From assembly GCA_002315455.1 (NCBI GenBank), contig DCGG01000051.1, forward strand, positions 11,652 through 28,491: a stretch of DNA of 16,840 nt, read 5' to 3'. The stretch is from Lentisphaeria bacterium UBA1784 (GTDB taxonomy: Bacteria > Verrucomicrobiota > Lentisphaeria > Victivallales > Victivallaceae). Both the position numbers and the translations under genes were made by a program. The notes below the pieces were generated by a model. That model searched no databases. It was not told the origin of the DNA and worked only from the letters and a program-made list of their open reading frames with translations. Of the stretch, positions 13,374 through 16,840 are shown piece by piece (the first letter of the stretch is position 1; each line of letters starts with the position of its first letter).

Positions 13374-15992
13374 TCACTTTCTCTGCGGATGATTGGAATA
13401 AACGACAAAGTAGATATTATCGAACCAGACATACTTGAAACTTGGTGGAATTGAATCGCGCAACCATGCTTTCTGAACGGGAAAAAGACAAACCGGGGAC
13501 GTCTCATTATACGCTGCGATTTTTTTGTCCATCTGAACGATTTTTTGATGATCAATATTCCGCAGCATCGTCCAATAAAAATCAGATGCCTTGAAACGTG
13601 ACGGCTGAATCCAGATCACATCTTCTTTTGCGTGCTTCAAAACAAAAGTCTGCATCTCGGAGCAGACATTCGGATGCTCGGTAGCGAATTGCCGATCCCG
13701 CTCCAGCTGAACCATAGTTCCATTGATCCCGTACCACAGGAAAGAAATCAGGAACAATCCGGAAAAACATTTCAGGATCGTATGGGATTTTTGATTGGTC
13801 AGCAACAATGAACAACCGACTAAAGACAGAAATTCTCCCGGCGCAAGCCAACGGGCCTGATAGGAAACACACGAAAAAACAATGCAAGTCATCGGGATAT
13901 GGGTCAGAACTAAGGCGATTCCGCAACGAGTTTTCAAATCAAGCCGATTCTTGCAAACAAAAGCATAAAAACAAAGATACAGCATAAAAAACAAGCGCAA
14001 AATTCCAAATAACGGCTGTCTGAAATAATAATTCCAAACACCTGAAGCAACCTTGAGCACATCCTCTATCGTCATTACATCAAAAAGCATCCCTCCATTG
14101 ATCGCACCCAAGTGTGCCTTGTCTGTTTCCAGAAATGCAAAATATTCATTGACAGTCATTAGATAGTACTTTTGATAATATCCGAACAGGAACCTCCAGC
14201 CGATGAAAGCGATCAAAAAAGGAATGATAAAGCAACACGACCTATATAGATTCCGTTTCGTAAAAAAGTTCGTCGTGTTGACATCAAAAAAATAATAAAA
14301 CACAAAACCAATCAGCAACGGAAGCTGAGCGGCCTTTTTACAATAAATCGCAGCAACCGCCCAGAAGGTGCAAAGAATGATTGTCCGCCAATTTTTACGC
14401 CCCAGAAATAATGTGATTACAGCAAGCAGGATAAACAAACAGTAATATTGTTCCCCCAGGATCCTGAATAACTTTTGCGGAGGTCCAAAAACTAAAATAT
14501 GGCACAGAGGAATGACAGAACATAAAAAGATCTTTTGTGCCCAAGAATAAGATCGTATCCTTAAAATCACGATATACACGATCACCATAAGCAAAAACAT
14601 ATACAGAAAAGAAAAGATTCGCACGCTTATCCATGACGATGATATATGCTTGGCCCAGAAACATAAAGGACCCAGAATAGTCACATCCGTCGTAATGCAC
14701 AGATCATATTTTTTCACTCCGGCCAGCCAGTAGGCGGCAAAGCCCTGGATTTCTGCCGAATCACCATCATTCGGGAAGGAGTTTATGATTTGAGCATATT
14801 GAAACAAGTAATAGCCTATCGCAGATAATACCACGCCCAATAAAGCAACTGATGAAATCAGCGCATAATTGGTTTTGATATTTTTCCATCTTTCCACGCG
14901 GTGCCAGACGTGGAAGATCATACCAACCAGAAAGGAGATCAACAGACATAGTCCCAAGTGCCGGAAAAATGGATTGTCCTTTTGGAGATAGCGGGTGATT
15001 CGTTCAAGCCTGATATCCTGATTGCGCTGCCCGCATGATGGGGAATATGATTTCAATGTTTCAGAGGAGAGAGTCGTATCTCCGATTGTCACCGATTCTA
15101 CTTCCACCGGGTATGCTGATTGTATTTTCAAACGCACTCCATCGCAAAATGTCGGCAGTGTTGCGCGCACTGAACCTGAAGAACTTTGTTGCGTTTTTAC
15201 GCGAAAGTAACTTTGGGTATACCATTTATGGCATGACAAATCAACGTTAACGCCTGATTTTCCCTGAACCTTGATGCCGCTTGGAACCTTGTCAGAAATT
15301 TCCACAGTCATCTTGAGAGAAGCTGCGAAAATAAAATAATAAATCGACAGCAATCCCGCCAATAACGCAAAACTTACTCCGCCGATCAATACTCCGGGAC
15401 AAAGAAAATTCAGTTTCCCCCTCAAAGATTTAAATCCGGCATCACTCTTTTTCGCCAAAAGAGGAGCAAACTTTTTTACCGCCGGCAACGGGATAACAAC
15501 GATAAGCAGGACCAATAGTCCAAACGAAATGAACCATGCGATTTTTTGAGCAAGTTCGCCGTGCGCTTGTCGGAAACCATCTTTTGCCGGAAAAGAAAGC
15601 ATATTGCAATATGTAAAAAATGGCGATGATCTCAACAGTTTTGCATCACAAAAATGCAGCTTGCTGTACATTTTTATATTGTTTTTTTTGTACGCCTCCG
15701 GCAAAAAAACGTAGATATTGGAATGAAAACGATAGGTTTTGGTATTCACGGAAAAAGTGTTTGGTGTGATCTGTTTAAAATGTCTGATCGCGCACCCATT
15801 GTCCTCCAACACGATATATCCGGGGACAGCATAATCAATGGGATTGTCAAATTCCAAAATAATTTTTTCTGAACACAAATAGGAAAAAACAAAACTGTTG
15901 ACAAAAACAGCCAGCAACATCAGAACTGAAAACAGAATATAATGTTTGCGGTAAAAAAACAAATAATTTTTAAAAACTGACAACAATTTCAT
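13374..15992 (-). CDS. Large polytopic membrane protein, probable Gtr-type/GT-C glycosyltransferase
   Basis: The product is 872 residues from the ATG at 15992, chosen because AAGGGG lies 8 bases upstream. A longer frame to 16085 lacks such a site. I do not recognise an exact family. One helix (about 18-39) is followed by a soluble part of about 110 residues. Helices near 150-170 and 200-225 enclose a cytosolic loop, then comes a second soluble domain (about 226-345). A block of ten or more helices (about 345-765) precedes a soluble tail of about 100 residues. FPNDGDSAE (about 406-414) lies in the first loop of the helical block, where GT-C enzymes carry catalytic acids. Its position directly before GtrB-like and GtrA-like genes matches the third, substrate-specific component of gtr clusters, which transfers the lipid-linked sugar to a surface glycan. 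A polymerase or ligase role is an alternative. Confidence 0.65.
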   Translation of the reverse strand: MKLLSVFKNYLFFYRKHYILFSVLMLLAVFVNSFVFSYLCSEKIILEFDNPIDYAVPGYIVLEDNGCAIRHFKQITPNTFSVNTKTYRFHSNIYVFLPEAYKKNNIKMYSKLHFCDAKLLRSSPFFTYCNMLSFPAKDGFRQAHGELAQKIAWFISFGLLVLLIVVIPLPAVKKFAPLLAKKSDAGFKSLRGKLNFLCPGVLIGGVSFALLAGLLSIYYFIFAASLKMTVEISDKVPSGIKVQGKSGVNVDLSCHKWYTQSYFRVKTQQSSSGSVRATLPTFCDGVRLKIQSAYPVEVESVTIGDTTLSSETLKSYSPSCGQRNQDIRLERITRYLQKDNPFFRHLGLCLLISFLVGMIFHVWHRVERWKNIKTNYALISSVALLGVVLSAIGYYLFQYAQIINSFPNDGDSAEIQGFAAYWLAGVKKYDLCITTDVTILGPLCFWAKHISSSWISVRIFSFLYMFLLMVIVYIVILRIRSYSWAQKIFLCSVIPLCHILVFGPPQKLFRILGEQYYCLFILLAVITLFLGRKNWRTIILCTFWAVAAIYCKKAAQLPLLIGFVFYYFFDVNTTNFFTKRNLYRSCCFIIPFLIAFIGWRFLFGYYQKYYLMTVNEYFAFLETDKAHLGAINGGMLFDVMTIEDVLKVASGVWNYYFRQPLFGILRLFFMLYLCFYAFVCKNRLDLKTRCGIALVLTHIPMTCIVFSCVSYQARWLAPGEFLSLVGCSLLLTNQKSHTILKCFSGLFLISFLWYGINGTMVQLERDRQFATEHPNVCSEMQTFVLKHAKEDVIWIQPSRFKASDFYWTMLRNIDHQKIVQMDKKIAAYNETSPVCLFPVQKAWLRDSIPPSFKYVWFDNIYFVVYSNHPQRK

Positions 15993-16303
15993 ATTACTAC
16001 CCCTTCTCCAACAAAGCGTTTGAGTGCCAGAAAAACAAAAAAGACCGCGATAATCCATTGCTGGACTTCGCGGTCCAAAAAACAAAAGTCTCCGAACTCT
16101 TTTTTAGAAAGAGATCTGGATTTTTGTGAGAAAATTAAAAAATTGGCACAATTGTTGCTTGCGTGCGAGCTTGCGCTCACTTCGTTCGCGCAAGGGGATT
16201 CACTGGTGTGAATCCGTGAGTCAAGAGTTCCGGGCACGACAAAAGAAAATGCCTGATCGCTCATTTGCAGAGCGGCATTCCCATCGCATTGCCTGTTGCC
16301 CAT
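15989..16303 (-). CDS. Possible small leader protein, 104 residues, translationally coupled to the large membrane protein
   Basis: I do not recognise this sequence and am unsure that it is a gene. For it: GGAGGG (16313-16308) sits 4 bases before the ATG at 16303. The frame then stays open for 104 codons. Its TGA (15991-15989) overlaps the ATG of the 872-residue gene as ATGA, a classical coupling arrangement. The C-terminal part has a hydrophobic run, WIIAVFFVFLAL (about 83-94), possibly a single membrane helix. Against it: the middle is Ser/Ala/Asn-rich and odd, and the DNA is full of hairpins. One of these (16043-16075) looks like a transcription terminator. The region could instead be a structured untranslated leader. 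Confidence 0.35.
   Translation of the reverse strand: MGNRQCDGNAALQMSDQAFSFVVPGTLDSRIHTSESPCANEVSASSHASNNCANFLIFSQKSRSLSKKEFGDFCFLDREVQQWIIAVFFVFLALKRFVGEGVVI
16037..16075 (-). terminator. Terminator-like hairpin ahead of the large membrane protein gene (possible attenuator)
   Basis: On the minus strand, GACCGCGA (16075-16068) and TCGCGGTC (16050-16043) pair as a perfect 8-bp GC-rich stem with a 17-base loop. Six Ts follow directly, then a G and five more Ts. The T-run exists only in the minus direction. It lies 45 bases before the ATG of the 872-residue gene, inside the possible leader ORF, where translating ribosomes could prevent it forming. It may end a separate upstream RNA or attenuate the operon. 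The loop is long for a simple terminator. Confidence 0.55.
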
Positions 16304-16560
16304 ATAACCCTCCTCTCTCGCATTCTTGGTCGGATGCCGATCTCTCAACTTTCGCTGCGAAATCCAGCATACTTGATTGCATTCCAAAAAGCCGAATGCG
16401 ACCAAGCATTGTCCCGAAGGCCAAACCAAGAGCCTGTCATGAAAACGCAAAGATGCACCCGGCAAGACATGCAGACACGGTCTCGCCGGCTACATTCCTC
16501 CCAAACTTCATGGCAAATGTTCTTTTACATGGTCGTTTTACAGGACACTTGCTGAAATAT

Positions 16561-16618
16561 AACAGTTTTCGATCAACCTTTCATCCGCTCGAATAAAGTC
16601 GAGCACAATGAAACTGTT
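16561..16618. other. Compound stem-loop, candidate structured RNA element
   Basis: Three nested stems stack: AACAGT (16561-16566) with ACTGTT (16613-16618), TTCAT (16580-16584) with ATGAA (16608-16612), and GCTCGA (16587-16592) with TCGAGC (16599-16604) around an ATAAAG loop. The two outer stems are contiguous on the 3' side, with a 13-base bulge on the other. All base pairs are Watson-Crick, so either strand could form it. Confidence 0.45.
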
Positions 16619-16832
16619 CTAACTTACATTCTCAACCTCCAAAAATCAAGTCATTGTTCTTTTTTTAAGAAAAATAGCACAGATATCCCACATTTTTTCA
16701 AAAAAGGGGTATCTGCACGTATCTTTGAGCGTGCGAGAATCCGATTCTGAAAAAGCGGTTTTGTCAGATTTTTGATTTGACGGTCAGATATTCCCAAAGT
16801 CAGACTGCATTTGAACGGCAGAAAGTCTGATT

Positions 16833-16840
16833 GGAGGAGA
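16833..16840 (+). promoter_or_regulatory. Shine-Dalgarno of a plus-strand gene starting beyond the window
   Basis: The last eight bases are GGAGGAGA, a strong ribosome-binding site on the plus strand with no start codon before the edge. A divergent gene therefore probably begins just after base 16840. Confidence 0.5.

Larger units (their letters stand above)
16304..16840. other. Divergent intergenic region dense in hairpins
   Basis: No supported gene lies in this 537-base stretch. It holds a long-range 8-bp stem CTTGGTCG/CGACCAAG (16325-16332 with 16399-16406) enclosing TTTCG-CTG-CGAAA (16350-16362). It also has AGGC/GCCT (16418-16435), a 9-bp mismatched stem at 16459-16489, a three-part stem at 16561-16618, and a 9-bp stem AGATATCCC/GGGGTATCT (16681-16689 with 16706-16714). 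Three copies of GTCAGA lie near the right end. Promoters for the minus operon and for the off-edge plus gene should be here, but none stands out. Confidence 0.6.

Noticed and set aside
16126..16596. A 156-codon plus-strand frame in the right intergenic region
   Set aside because: It has no Shine-Dalgarno or recognisable motif and runs through many hairpins. The opposite-strand ORF with GGAGGG and ATGA coupling is better supported.
1..16840. CRISPR arrays, rRNA or tRNA genes, and intact transposases
   Set aside because: I looked for regularly spaced repeats, tRNA-like cloverleaf ends, rRNA signature blocks and transposase motifs, and saw none apart from the tmRNA.

Overview
The window is bacterial chromosomal DNA with two clearly different halves. 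Bases 1 to about 9,490 are GC-rich and hold housekeeping and carbohydrate-related genes. Bases about 9,490 to the end are visibly more AT-rich and hold a cell-surface polysaccharide decoration cluster on the minus strand. The combination of a Gfo/Idh/MocA-type oxidoreductase, two secreted heparinase II/III-like proteins and a GC-rich backbone fits a PVC-group bacterium, possibly Lentisphaerota (Victivallis-like) or Verrucomicrobiota. That placement is an inference from gene content, not a demonstrated identity.

Left region (1-7102, plus strand): the 3' end of a Gfo/Idh/MocA oxidoreductase gene, a GNAT acetyltransferase, a DMT/EamA-type transporter, a NudC-type NAD(H) pyrophosphatase, and two tandem secreted heparinase II/III-like proteins. 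The second of the pair keeps the lyase-type motifs (TNNWN, GYWAYGYG, HNHSD). The first has lost most of them and may be a pseudo-lyase. Two promoters with good 17-bp spacing can be seen, before the transporter and before the lyase pair.

Middle region (7122-9523): a CorA-family divalent cation channel is followed on the minus strand by a tightly linked small four-helix membrane protein. Then comes a 458-base non-coding stretch and a complete tmRNA gene (ssrA) on the plus strand, with a consensus promoter, a readable ANEEFALAA tag and an intrinsic terminator.

Right region (9487-16840): directly after ssrA the composition changes. A minus-strand operon, read from right to left, contains a possible small leader ORF, an 872-residue polytopic membrane protein, a GtrB-like polyprenyl-phosphate glycosyltransferase, a GtrA-like flippase, a fused N-acetyltransferase/3,4-ketoisomerase (FdtD/WxcM type) and a DegT-family sugar aminotransferase. 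It ends at a strong intrinsic terminator. Together these could make a dTDP-3-acetamido-3,6-dideoxyhexose (Fuc3NAc or Qui3NAc) from dTDP-4-keto-6-deoxyglucose. They could also transfer a lipid-carried sugar onto a surface glycan. Upstream of this operon lies a hairpin-dense region that includes a terminator-like stem just before the 872-residue gene. The window ends in a Shine-Dalgarno sequence for an off-edge plus-strand gene.
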